Shown here one piece after another: positions 6,930-14,208 of a DNA stretch of 41,253 nt (within the stretch, counting starts at the first letter, position 1; each line of letters opens with the position of its first letter). Position numbers and translations under genes: made by a program. This stretch comes from Bifidobacterium sp. (GTDB lineage Bacteria; Actinomycetota; Actinomycetes; Actinomycetales; Bifidobacteriaceae). The notes under the pieces are model-generated. The model saw nothing but the letters and a program-made list of their open reading frames with translations. It was not told the DNA's origin and made no database searches. Location: the NCBI GenBank assembly GCA_024104275.1, contig JAGGHK010000011.1:1-41253 (forward strand). Direction: 5' to 3'.

Positions 6930-8588
6930 ATGCGTATTGCTGGTGCAGGTATTGGACGTGGCGCGGCCGTAGGTCCGGTCCTGCGTTTTTCGGCGCCTTT
7001 GCCGGAACCCTCTTCGGAGGCGCGTGACGCTTCAAGGAGCACGGAATCCGAGGTCGCGCGTGTCGAGGCTTCGCTGCGTAAGGTCAACGACGATTTGAAG
7101 CGTCGTTCCGCTGATGCTGCCAAGGGCGACAAGGGTGCCCGGCAGGCTGCCCCGATTCTTGAGGCATTGGCCCAGATGGCCGCGGATCCGGCGTTGTCGG
7201 ATTCGATCAAAAAACATATCGAGGACGGGCAGACCGCTGAGCGTGCGGTGTTTGATGGCTTTGCCGGTTTCGAGCAGACGCTGACCAATATCGGTGGGTA
7301 TATGGCCGAACGCGCCGCCGACCTTCATGATGTCGGCCAGCGCGTCATCGCCGACCTGATGGGGGTGCCGGCTCCCGGGATTCCCGAAAGCGACAAGCCG
7401 TTTGTGCTGGTGGCAGAGGATCTTTCCCCCGCCGACACCGCGGCGCTTGATTTGGACAAGGTACTGGCCATCGTCACCAGCCAGGGCGGCCCGACCAGCC
7501 ATACCGCCATCCTGGCGCGTGCGCGTGGCGTTGTCGCCGTCGTCTCCGCCGATGGTGCCGACGAGTTGACCGATGGCACCACCGTGGTGGTGGATGCCCG
7601 CCATGGTGAGGTCATCTCCGATCCGACGCAGGAGCAGGTTGACCGGGCCGAGGCCGTCAAGGCTCGTGTGGCCCAGGCCAAGGAGCTCCGCGGCAAGGCC
7701 GGTTCCTTCAAAGACGGCCATCCGATTCCGTTGCTGGCCAACGTCGGCAAGCCGGAAGACGCCGATCCCGCGCTTGAGTATGGCGCAGAAGGCGTGGGGC
7801 TGTTCCGCACCGAGTTCCTTTTCCTCGGCAATGAGCAGGCTCCTGGCGTCGAGGAACAGACCGAGGCGTACATCAGGCTTCTGAGTCGTTTCCCGGGCAA
7901 GAAAGTGGTCATCCGACTGCTTGACGCTGGGGCGGATAAACCGTTGCCGTTCCTGACTCCTGGCGATGAGCCGAATCCGGCGTTGGGCCTGCGCGGTTTG
8001 CGTACGCTCCGTGTCCACCAGCAGGTGCTGAACGATCAGCTTGACGCCTTGGCCGCGGCTGACGCGAAGACGAATGCGGATCTGTGGGTCATGGTTCCGA
8101 TGGTCACCGATGAACAGGAGGCCGGATACTTCGTCAAGCTCGGCAAATCGAAGGGCCTCAAGAAGGTCGGCATCATGGCCGAAGTCCCTTCCATCGCCTT
8201 TATGGCCGAAGAGGTCTCCAAGGTCGCTGATTTCGTTTCCATCGGCACCAACGACCTGACGCAGTACACGCTTGCCGCCGATCGCACCTTGGGCTCCGTG
8301 TCCAATTATCAGACTGCATGGCACCCGGCGGTGCTGCGTGCCATCAAGATGATTGCCGACGCAGGCAACGCCAACGGCATGCCGGTGGGCGTCTGCGGCG
8401 AAGCCGCGGCCGATCCGGAACTTGCGGTGGTGCTGGCCGCCATCGGCGTCAACTCCCTGTCGATGACTCCGGTCGCGCTGGACGATGTGCGCGCCCAGCT
8501 TGCCGACACCACGTGGGATGAGGCTCGGGAAAAGGCCGATAAGGCCCTTCACGGAGCGTTCTACCACTCGATCATGGCGACAGACTGA
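6930..8588 (+). CDS. ptsI: PTS enzyme I (phosphoenolpyruvate-protein phosphotransferase)
   Basis: EI uses PEP to phosphorylate itself and then HPr, starting the PTS phosphate relay. The ATG at 6930 (MRIAGAGIGRG) is chosen because AAGGAG lies 8 bases upstream; it gives 552 residues, close to the usual 570. The N-terminal domain contains the phospho-histidine loop GGPTSHTAILARARG with the active His at residue 191. The C-terminal PEP-binding barrel shows GVGLFRTEFLFL, PNPALGLRGLR, VGIMAEVPS, FVSIGTNDLTQY and VGVCGEAAADP. It heads the operon EI-EIIA-EIIB-EIIC and diverges from ptsH. As no other EI is visible it may serve every PTS of the cell, but that cannot be told from this window. Confidence 0.97.
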   Translation: MRIAGAGIGRGAAVGPVLRFSAPLPEPSSEARDASRSTESEVARVEASLRKVNDDLKRRSADAAKGDKGARQAAPILEALAQMAADPALSDSIKKHIEDGQTAERAVFDGFAGFEQTLTNIGGYMAERAADLHDVGQRVIADLMGVPAPGIPESDKPFVLVAEDLSPADTAALDLDKVLAIVTSQGGPTSHTAILARARGVVAVVSADGADELTDGTTVVVDARHGEVISDPTQEQVDRAEAVKARVAQAKELRGKAGSFKDGHPIPLLANVGKPEDADPALEYGAEGVGLFRTEFLFLGNEQAPGVEEQTEAYIRLLSRFPGKKVVIRLLDAGADKPLPFLTPGDEPNPALGLRGLRTLRVHQQVLNDQLDALAAADAKTNADLWVMVPMVTDEQEAGYFVKLGKSKGLKKVGIMAEVPSIAFMAEEVSKVADFVSIGTNDLTQYTLAADRTLGSVSNYQTAWHPAVLRAIKMIADAGNANGMPVGVCGEAAADPELAVVLAAIGVNSLSMTPVALDDVRAQLADTTWDEAREKADKALHGAFYHSIMATD

Positions 8589-8652
8589 ATCGCGAACTAT
8601 TCGACGAAGGCCGGGGCGGAAGTGCTTCGGCCGGAAAATGAAAGGAAATATC

Positions 8653-9117
8653 GTGGCCAACAACGACGCGACAAGTGATATTGACGGCTTCCTGCCTGAT
8701 TCCTCGTTCCTGCTGGATGTGCCGGCTAAGGACTGGAAGGACGCGATTCGTCTGGCGGGCAAGGGATTGGTGGCCTCCGGCTTCACCACTGACGCCTATA
8801 CCGATGAGATGATCGGGACCGTGGAGAAGATGGGTCCCTATATCGTCATTGCCCCGGGTATGGCGCTGGCCCATTCCCGCCCGTCCGATGCGGTGCTCAG
8901 CACCGGTCTGAGCTGGGTTCGTCTGAGCACGCCGGTCGAGTTCGGCAACAAGGCCAACGATCCGGTCTCTTTGGTCATCGGCCTTGCCGGCCATGACGAG
9001 AACGAACACGTCAAGGTGATGTCCGCCATCGCGGGTGCGCTTTCGAAGCCCGAGAAGGTCAAGGCCCTGGCCGATGCCAAGACGCCTGAAGAGATCCGGG
9101 CGATCCTGAACCGGTAG
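8653..9117 (+). CDS. PTS EIIA, ascorbate/mannitol-fructose type
   Basis: Takes phosphate from HPr and passes it to the EIIB at 9249. The protein has 154 residues counting from GTG 8653, chosen because AAAGGAAA (8641-8648) is well placed before it; ATG 8638 is a weaker alternative. The active-site motif is PGMALAHSRPSD with His at residue 74, as in the PTS_EIIA_2 family. The following VRLSTPVEFGN and PVSLVIGLAGHDENEHVKVMSAIA are typical of the UlaC/SgaA branch. It lies 64 bases after ptsI. The substrate cannot be set from EIIA; the UlaA-type EIIC suggests L-ascorbate or a related acid or pentose, yet no ula catabolic genes are nearby. Confidence 0.88.
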   Translation: MANNDATSDIDGFLPDSSFLLDVPAKDWKDAIRLAGKGLVASGFTTDAYTDEMIGTVEKMGPYIVIAPGMALAHSRPSDAVLSTGLSWVRLSTPVEFGNKANDPVSLVIGLAGHDENEHVKVMSAIAGALSKPEKVKALADAKTPEEIRAILNR

Positions 9118-9143
9118 TCGGCGTCTGGTTTCCCAGATACTTC

Positions 9144-9182
9144 GACGGACGGGAAAGGCGGGGTTTGCCGTTTCCCACCGTC
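9144..9182 (+). other. Stem-loop between the EIIA and EIIB genes
   Basis: A long imperfect hairpin: 9144-9159 pairs with 9167-9182 (about 13 of 16 positions, loop of about 7). It has no T-run. Hairpins like this between cistrons can protect mRNA ends or set relative expression of neighbouring genes. Confidence 0.5.
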
Positions 9183-9248
9183 GTCATTTGTACCGTGTCC
9201 GGCATTCGTCGGGACGGAAACATGCAGAAAAGCAGAAAGGAGAATATC

Positions 9249-9521
9249 ATGGATATTCTTTGCGTATGCGGCAACGGAATCGGAACTTCCGTATTGCTCA
9301 AGGTCAATGTCGAGAATGTCGCAGCCGATATGGGCATGGACGTCACCGTCACCACTTCGGACGCGGGCAGCGCCAAAGGCACGGCCAACATGAACGACTT
9401 GGTGCTCACCTCGCCGCAGTTGGCCCCCGAGCTCGAAGGCACCTCCACGCCTGTCGAGACCGTCCAGAACTTCATGGATGCCGATGAGATCAAGGGAATC
9501 CTCGAGAAGTACCAGGACTGA
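9249..9521 (+). CDS. PTS EIIB, ascorbate (UlaB/SgaB) type
   Basis: A 90-residue EIIB that carries phosphate on a cysteine and transfers it to the sugar during transport. The P-loop-like motif CVCGNGIGTSVLLK holds the active Cys7 near the N-terminus, as in the lactose/ascorbate EIIB family. The rest alternates strands and helices, ending IKGILEKYQD. AAAGGAGA (9236-9243) is 5 bases before the ATG. The gene stands between EIIA and EIIC, with 131- and 138-bp gaps that each contain hairpins. Confidence 0.9.
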   Translation: MDILCVCGNGIGTSVLLKVNVENVAADMGMDVTVTTSDAGSAKGTANMNDLVLTSPQLAPELEGTSTPVETVQNFMDADEIKGILEKYQD

Positions 9522-9536
9522 GATTCTTATCGATGG

Positions 9537-9568
9537 CGGTGGCGATCTGCCGAATCGGATCGCCACCG
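9537..9568 (+). other. Perfect stem-loop between the EIIB and EIIC genes
   Basis: An 11-bp perfect stem (CGGTGGCGATC, 9537-9547, with GATCGCCACCG, 9558-9568) and a 10-nt loop, starting 15 bases after the EIIB stop. No T-run follows, so an mRNA-stabilising or processing role is more likely than termination. Confidence 0.6.
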
Positions 9569-9578
9569 TTGTCGGCGT

Positions 9579-9604
9579 TCCACGGGATCCCATGATTCCG
9601 TGGA
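9579..9604 (+). other. Second stem-loop before the EIIC gene
   Basis: TCCACGGGA (9579-9587) pairs with TTCCGTGGA (9596-9604), 9 bp with one G-T wobble and an 8-nt loop. It sits 11 bases after the previous hairpin and about 55 bases before the EIIC start. Confidence 0.45.
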
Positions 9605-9659
9605 AAGCGTTGTCTGATAACGAAAATAAAGAAAAGAACAAGAAAAAGGACTAAGAACC

Positions 9660-11186
9660 ATGAACGTTCTTATCGATGTGCTGAACTTCATCAGTCAGCA
9701 GATTCTCAACGTCCCCGCGTATCTGATCGGTATCGTGGCGGCGATTGGCCTGATCGCGTTGAAGCGCAGCGCGGGTCAGGTCATCGCGGGCGGCTTGAAG
9801 GCGGCCATGGGCTACCTCATCCTCGGCGCAGGTGCCACGGTCGTCACCGATGCTTTGGCACCGTTCGGCCAGCTGGTCTTCAAGGCCACCGGCGCACACG
9901 GTGTGGTGCCGACCAATGAGGTCATCACCGCGCAGGCTTCCAGCCAGTTTGGTGCGGCTTCGGCCTACATCATCGTGCTGAGCTTCATCATCATGCTGCT
10001 GCTTGCGCGCTTCACCCCGCTGAAGTACGTCTTCCTGACCGGTCACCATATGGTCTTCATGTCCACGCTGCTGGCTCTGGTACTTTCCTTCGGCTTCGGC
10101 GCGAAGAACCAGTTGCTCGTCGTGGTCGTCGGCGCTGTGCTGATGGGTGTGATCATGGTGGTCATGCCTTCCTTCACCCAGCCGTTCACCAACCGCGTCA
10201 CCGGCAGCGACCAGCTCTCTGTGGGCCACTTCGGCTCGCTGGGCTATCTGCTCTCCGGCTCCATCGGCACCGTCGTGGGCAAGAAGTCCAAGTCTACCGA
10301 AGACATCGACTTCCCGAAGGGCCTGAGCTTCCTTCGTGACTCCATGGTCTCCACCACGCTGCTGATGGTCGTGCTCTATCTGGTCTTCTCCATCTGGGCC
10401 GCCATCGTCAAGCCTTGGAGCGTCATCAAGAAGATCTTCCCGGGCAACATCACCGATTACGGCGCCTTCTTCATGGCCGCGTTCGCGCAGGCCTTGCAGT
10501 TCGGCATCGGCGTGAGCATCATCCTCTACGGCGTCCGCATCATCCTGGGCGAGCTGGTTCCCGCTTTCCAGGGTATCGCCAAGAAGGTCGTCCCCGGAGC
10601 CAAGCCTGCGCTCGATATCCCGATCGTCTTCCCCTACGGCCCGAACGCCTCGCTCATCGGCTTCCTGTCCTCCTTCCTCGGCGGCCTTGTCGCCCTGGTC
10701 ATCATCGCGGTCTGGCTCGGGCCTGTGTGGGGCCTCGCCCTCATCCTGCCGGGCATGGTGCCCCACTTCTTCGATGGTGGCGGCGCCGGCGTGTTCGGCA
10801 ATGCGACCGGTGGCCGTCGTGGCGCCATCGTCGGCGGCTTCATCAACGGTCTGCTGATCACCTTCCTTCCTGCGATCCTGATGACCGTCATGGGCAGCTT
10901 CGGCCTGTCGAACTCCACGTTCGGCGACACCGATTTCTGCTGGTACGGAACGATCGTCGGCAAGCTCGCCGGCTTCGGTCCTGTGGCCGGTGGCATCTCC
11001 CTGATCGTCTTCGCGGCCATTCTCTTCGCCGTGGCCTGCGTCTGGCAGGTCAAGGTCGTCAACAAGGGCTGGCTCCCCGGCGCCGAGCATGTCAAGTTCG
11101 TCGAGAGCGTCAAAGAGCAGGAAAAGGCCGAAAAGGCCGCCGCCCGCGCTGCCAAGAAAGCTGCGAAGGCCGAGGCAAAGGCCTGA
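9660..11186 (+). CDS. PTS EIIC, ascorbate (UlaA/SgaT) family permease
   Basis: The membrane channel of the PTS, moving its substrate inward as EIIB phosphorylates it. The 508-residue protein has about eleven hydrophobic segments and the family features VPAYLIGIVAAIGL near the N-terminus, LTGHHMVFMSTL, a GGGAGVFGNATGG loop at about residues 372-384 and FFDGGGAG. The C-terminus is a Lys/Ala-rich cytoplasmic tail (KAEKAAARAAKKA). UlaA-family permeases transport L-ascorbate in Escherichia coli, but members in other bacteria may take different acids or sugars. There are no ulaD-, ulaE- or ulaG-like genes in this window to process ascorbate 6-phosphate, so the substrate is open. Confidence 0.92.
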   Translation: MNVLIDVLNFISQQILNVPAYLIGIVAAIGLIALKRSAGQVIAGGLKAAMGYLILGAGATVVTDALAPFGQLVFKATGAHGVVPTNEVITAQASSQFGAASAYIIVLSFIIMLLLARFTPLKYVFLTGHHMVFMSTLLALVLSFGFGAKNQLLVVVVGAVLMGVIMVVMPSFTQPFTNRVTGSDQLSVGHFGSLGYLLSGSIGTVVGKKSKSTEDIDFPKGLSFLRDSMVSTTLLMVVLYLVFSIWAAIVKPWSVIKKIFPGNITDYGAFFMAAFAQALQFGIGVSIILYGVRIILGELVPAFQGIAKKVVPGAKPALDIPIVFPYGPNASLIGFLSSFLGGLVALVIIAVWLGPVWGLALILPGMVPHFFDGGGAGVFGNATGGRRGAIVGGFINGLLITFLPAILMTVMGSFGLSNSTFGDTDFCWYGTIVGKLAGFGPVAGGISLIVFAAILFAVACVWQVKVVNKGWLPGAEHVKFVESVKEQEKAEKAAARAAKKAAKAEAKA

Positions 11187-11312
11187 ATGCAGTAAGCATT
11201 GATGTCTCGGACCGGTCGGCGTCATATCGTCGCCGGCCTGGCCGGGATGTCAGGCATGTATAGATCTTGCATCGTCGACAGCCTGGTTATCTCCTTTGGC
11301 CGGCATGCATCC

Positions 11313-11347
11313 AATCCCAACCTCCCCTGCCGGGGGTTGGGATTTTT
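11313..11347 (+). terminator. Rho-independent terminator of the PTS operon
   Basis: AATCCCAACCTCCC (11313-11326) pairs with CGGGGGTTGGGATT (11331-11344) with one mismatch and a 4-nt loop, followed by TTTTT. It lies about 125 bases past the EIIC stop. Confidence 0.9.
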
Positions 11348-11419
11348 CCATATCGTTGTCGCGTTTGTCGTAGTGTCTTGGGGCGAACGTTCGTCACAAG
11401 CCCGAGCGATACTTGAACC

Positions 11420-11977
11420 ATGAAGATTTCAGCAGATTTCACCACCATTCCCGACGATTTCACTGGGGCAGCGGCGTCCGAATACAAGCTTGACGGCACG
11501 CCGATTGTGTCGTTGCCGTTCTATATCGACCAATTGCAGGACAACATGCACTACCTGCACTGGCAGCTCACCGATCCCGATTCGATTCCGGTCTGTGGCT
11601 TCGAGTGGATCCATTGGTCCGCTGCCAATGTGCCGGTCGACGCGCTGATGTTCGATTTCAATGATTCACACGCGTTGCAGATTCCGCCGGACTTCTCGCG
11701 CACGTTGCCGACGATGATTCCCGAGGCCGCGCAGGGGCGTACGAGCGCCGCCAGCAAGTTCGTCGGTTCCACCGATCCGAACGTCACCATGCGCTACAAC
11801 GGCCCGACTCCGCCTGACAAGCCGCATGGCTACGTGCTGCACGTCTGGGCCACCGTCGACCCGCTGCCGGACATGCGTCAGGGCTTCTGGCTCAACGATT
11901 TGTACCATAAGATCCTTGATTATTCCGGCCCGATGGATGACGCCGAAATCACCTTCATCGGCAATCCGGCCAAGTGA
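11420..11977 (+). CDS. PEBP/YbhB-YbcL family protein (Raf kinase inhibitor-like)
   Basis: A 185-residue cytoplasmic protein. The ligand-pocket motifs of phosphatidylethanolamine-binding-like proteins are clear: TDPDSIPVCGFEWIHW followed by SAANVP (about residues 52-73) and YNGPTPPDKPHGYVLHVWA (about 125-143). Bacterial YbhB-type proteins have no settled function. There is no Shine-Dalgarno sequence before the ATG, but GATACT at 11408-11413 lies where a -10 would sit for a transcript starting at or next to the start codon, so leaderless translation is possible. It stands alone between the PTS terminator and a repeat-bearing gap. Confidence 0.88.
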   Translation: MKISADFTTIPDDFTGAAASEYKLDGTPIVSLPFYIDQLQDNMHYLHWQLTDPDSIPVCGFEWIHWSAANVPVDALMFDFNDSHALQIPPDFSRTLPTMIPEAAQGRTSAASKFVGSTDPNVTMRYNGPTPPDKPHGYVLHVWATVDPLPDMRQGFWLNDLYHKILDYSGPMDDAEITFIGNPAK

Positions 11978-12043
11978 TTGGTCCTGTCGCAGCCAAATAT
12001 TCTTTCGTCGCGCAACTCTCCCATCAGATCATCATTTTTTAAA

Positions 12044-12197
12044 CCTCTTGGCGCTCCAAGATTCCTCTATTTTGAAGATTGGCCTCTTTTTCTTCATTTT
12101 TAGGCCCTCTTGGTGCTCCAAGTCCCTCATTTTTTGAAGATTTACTGGTCAATCGCCGTATTTTGGTCCTCTTGGTGCGCCAAGAGGTGTTGAAGAT
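12044..12197. repeat. Three 62-bp-period palindromic tandem repeats
   Basis: The 17-mer CCTCTTGGYGCKCCAAG occurs at 12044-12060, 12106-12122 and 12168-12184, each exactly 62 bp from the last. Its core CTTGGYGCKCCAAG is an inverted repeat, and the third copy extends to a near-perfect 20-bp palindrome (12168-12187). Each unit also contains TTGAAGAT (12072, 12134, 12190). The first two copies run into T-rich DNA. They fill the gap between the PEBP gene and the dipeptidase gene and end about 120 bp before the latter. Confidence 0.85.
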
Positions 12198-12319
12198 GGG
12201 AAATTGCGGGGGTGGGGAGAATTTGGCGATGGCGATAATGATGGGGGATGCGCAATGCTTCCATCTCTATTATCATTGATATTGGTATTCAATATTTGTT
12301 TATTGAGAGGAACAAAAAC

Positions 12320-13936
12320 ATGGCATGCACCACCATTTTGGTCGGTAAGGACGCGAGCTATGACGGCTCGACCATCATCGCGCGCAACGAGGATTCGGCG
12401 AACGGGGAGTTCAATCCCAAGCGTTTCGTCGTGGTCAAGCCAGCCGACCAGCCCCGGCATTACCGCAGCGTGCTGAACCATCTCGACATCGAACTTCCGG
12501 ACGATCCGTTGCAATATACATCGCTGCCCAACGCGGACCTCAAAGACGGCGTCTGGGGCGAGGCGGGCGTCAACGAAGCGAACGTGGCCATGAGCGCCAC
12601 CGAGACGCTGACCACCAACGAGCGTGTCATCGGCGCAGATCCGTTCGTCGAGCTGCAGCCCGCCAAGGGCAAGAAAAGCGAACCGGACTATGTGCCGGAA
12701 GTCGCCGGCGGTATCAGCGAAGAAGATTTCCTAACCATCGTCCTGCCGTATATCAAAACCGCCCGCGAAGGCGTTCAGCGCCTGGGCTCGCTGCTCGAGC
12801 AGTACGGCACCAACGAGATGAACGGCGTCGCCTTCAGTGATGTCAACGAGATCTGGTGGCTCGAAACCGTCGGCGGCCACCATTGGATCGCCAAGCACGT
12901 GCCGGACGAGGCCTACGTCACCATGCCGAACCAACTGGGCATCGACGAGTTCGACCTCGAAGACGCGTTGGGCGAGCAGGAGAACCACATGTGTTCCGCC
13001 GACCTGAACGAGTTCATCGAGGCCAACCATCTCGACCTCGCCGTCGAGGCGACCACCCCGTTCAACCCGCGCGACGCCTTCGGTTCCCACTCCGATTCCG
13101 ACCACGTCTACAACACTCCGCGTGCCTGGTACATGCAGCGTACGCTGAACCCGTACGACGAAGTGTGGGACGGCCCGGACGCCGACCATACCCCCGAATC
13201 CGACGACATCCCGTGGGCGCGCCAGCCCGAGCGTAAGGTGACCATCGAAGACGTCAAGTACGTGTTGAGCTCGCACTATCAGGGCACACCTTACGATCCG
13301 TACGGTCACCTCGGCGACGAGCACACCCGTCATATGTACCGTTGCATCGGCATCAACCGCCAGAGCCAGCTTTCTGTAATGCAGATTCGTCCGTACCGTC
13401 CGCAGTCCGACCGCGCCATCCAGTGGATTTCCTACGGTTCGAACCCGTTCAACGCGCTCGTTCCGTTCTATCCCAACGTCGACGCCACTCCGGCTTACCT
13501 CGAGGCGACCACTACGCGTGTGACCAGCGAGAACCTTTACTGGGCCAACCGCATCATTGCGGCGCTTTGTGATTCCGCGTTCGCCGAGACCTCCAACGCC
13601 ATCGAGCGTTATCAGGAGCTGACCGGCGGCATGGGCCATCGCATGGTTGCGGCCACCGACGAGCAGATCGCCAGGCTTGGCGGCGACAAGGAGGTCAGCG
13701 CCGAATCCATGGCCCAGACCGAGCTCAACGCCGGCAATCCTGACGGCGACGTCGAGCCGATGGAGCCGGACCAGATCATCGCCGCCACCCGCAACGCCGA
13801 GGTGCGCGAGATCCTGCGCACCGCCAACCAGTCGATGGCCGACCAGATCAAGAAGGAGACCGACGCCTTGCTCGACACCGTGCTTTACGCGGTCTCGATG
13901 AAGATGGCCAACGGCTTCAACCGTTCCGACAACTAA
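12320..13936 (+). CDS. pepD: C69-family dipeptidase (PepD type, Ntn hydrolase)
   Basis: Cleaves dipeptides in the cytoplasm. The 538-residue protein begins MACTTILVGKDASYDGS: in this family the cysteine becomes the N-terminal nucleophile after removal of the residues before it, here Cys3. The next motifs are IIARNEDSANGEF, WGEAGVNEANVAMSATET and IWWLETVGGHHW, all typical of peptidase C69. The length fits relatives of about 470-540 residues. GAGAGG (12305-12310) precedes the start; the in-frame ATG at 12248 would hide the catalytic Cys behind 24 extra residues and has no ribosome-binding site. It appears to be a single-gene unit, with the 62-bp repeats upstream. Confidence 0.93.
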   Translation: MACTTILVGKDASYDGSTIIARNEDSANGEFNPKRFVVVKPADQPRHYRSVLNHLDIELPDDPLQYTSLPNADLKDGVWGEAGVNEANVAMSATETLTTNERVIGADPFVELQPAKGKKSEPDYVPEVAGGISEEDFLTIVLPYIKTAREGVQRLGSLLEQYGTNEMNGVAFSDVNEIWWLETVGGHHWIAKHVPDEAYVTMPNQLGIDEFDLEDALGEQENHMCSADLNEFIEANHLDLAVEATTPFNPRDAFGSHSDSDHVYNTPRAWYMQRTLNPYDEVWDGPDADHTPESDDIPWARQPERKVTIEDVKYVLSSHYQGTPYDPYGHLGDEHTRHMYRCIGINRQSQLSVMQIRPYRPQSDRAIQWISYGSNPFNALVPFYPNVDATPAYLEATTTRVTSENLYWANRIIAALCDSAFAETSNAIERYQELTGGMGHRMVAATDEQIARLGGDKEVSAESMAQTELNAGNPDGDVEPMEPDQIIAATRNAEVREILRTANQSMADQIKKETDALLDTVLYAVSMKMANGFNRSDN

Positions 13937-13948
13937 AGCTGGCAGGTC

Positions 13949-14028
13949 AGCCCAAAGGTCGGTCGATACGAAATCAGAAATGGCGGATTAACGCCGTTCT
14001 TTAATTTCTATCGGCTGACCTTTGGGCT
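13949..14028. terminator. Large inverted repeat between pepD and fhs
   Basis: A 19-nt arm (13949-13967, AGCCCAAAGGTC core) pairs with 14010-14028 at 16 of 19 positions; the 42-nt loop contains a smaller GGCG/CGCC hairpin. It begins 12 bases after the pepD stop. There is no T-run on the plus side, so it may be a non-canonical terminator or an mRNA 3'-end stabiliser. Confidence 0.5.
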
Positions 14029-14155
14029 ATCCGCTATAAAAATTAATTCTGGTCGTGCTGCCGCTTGCGGGCGCGGCTGCTGATAGGCTTTGGGTATGGG
14101 TTGCGGGTTTATCGGCACGGTCGGTTAGTTGGGATAGCTGTGTGTTGGTAACAAT

Positions 14156-14184
14156 AAAAAATTCCGCAGCTTCGGATTATTTTT
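14156..14184 (+). promoter_or_regulatory. Imperfect hairpin just before fhs
   Basis: TCCG (14163-14166) and CGGA (14173-14176) form the top of a stem that extends, with a mismatch and a bulge, through an A-run (14156-14160) paired with a T-run (14180-14184). It ends 24 bases before the fhs ATG. The shape is like a weak intrinsic terminator, so attenuation is possible. I do not see the conserved elements of a tetrahydrofolate riboswitch. Confidence 0.3.
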
Positions 14185-14208
14185 ACGCGCGTTGAAAGCA
14201 GGTACGGC

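Noticed and set aside
7032-8789. 585-codon frame on the minus strand opposite ptsI
   Set aside because: A high-GC shadow; the plus-strand frame encodes an unmistakable enzyme I with all active-site motifs.
9651-11225. Long open frame of 524 codons on the minus strand opposite the EIIC gene
   Set aside because: It mirrors the codon structure of the real gene on the plus strand, is made of Asp/Gly/His/Arg-rich runs and has no recognisable fold or ribosome-binding site.
12044-12197. The 62-bp repeats as a CRISPR array
   Set aside because: Only three units, a short 17-bp conserved part, partly conserved spacers and no cas genes.
14029-14208. Tetrahydrofolate riboswitch before fhs
   Set aside because: The conserved junction and loop sequences of that class could not be found; only simple hairpins are present.
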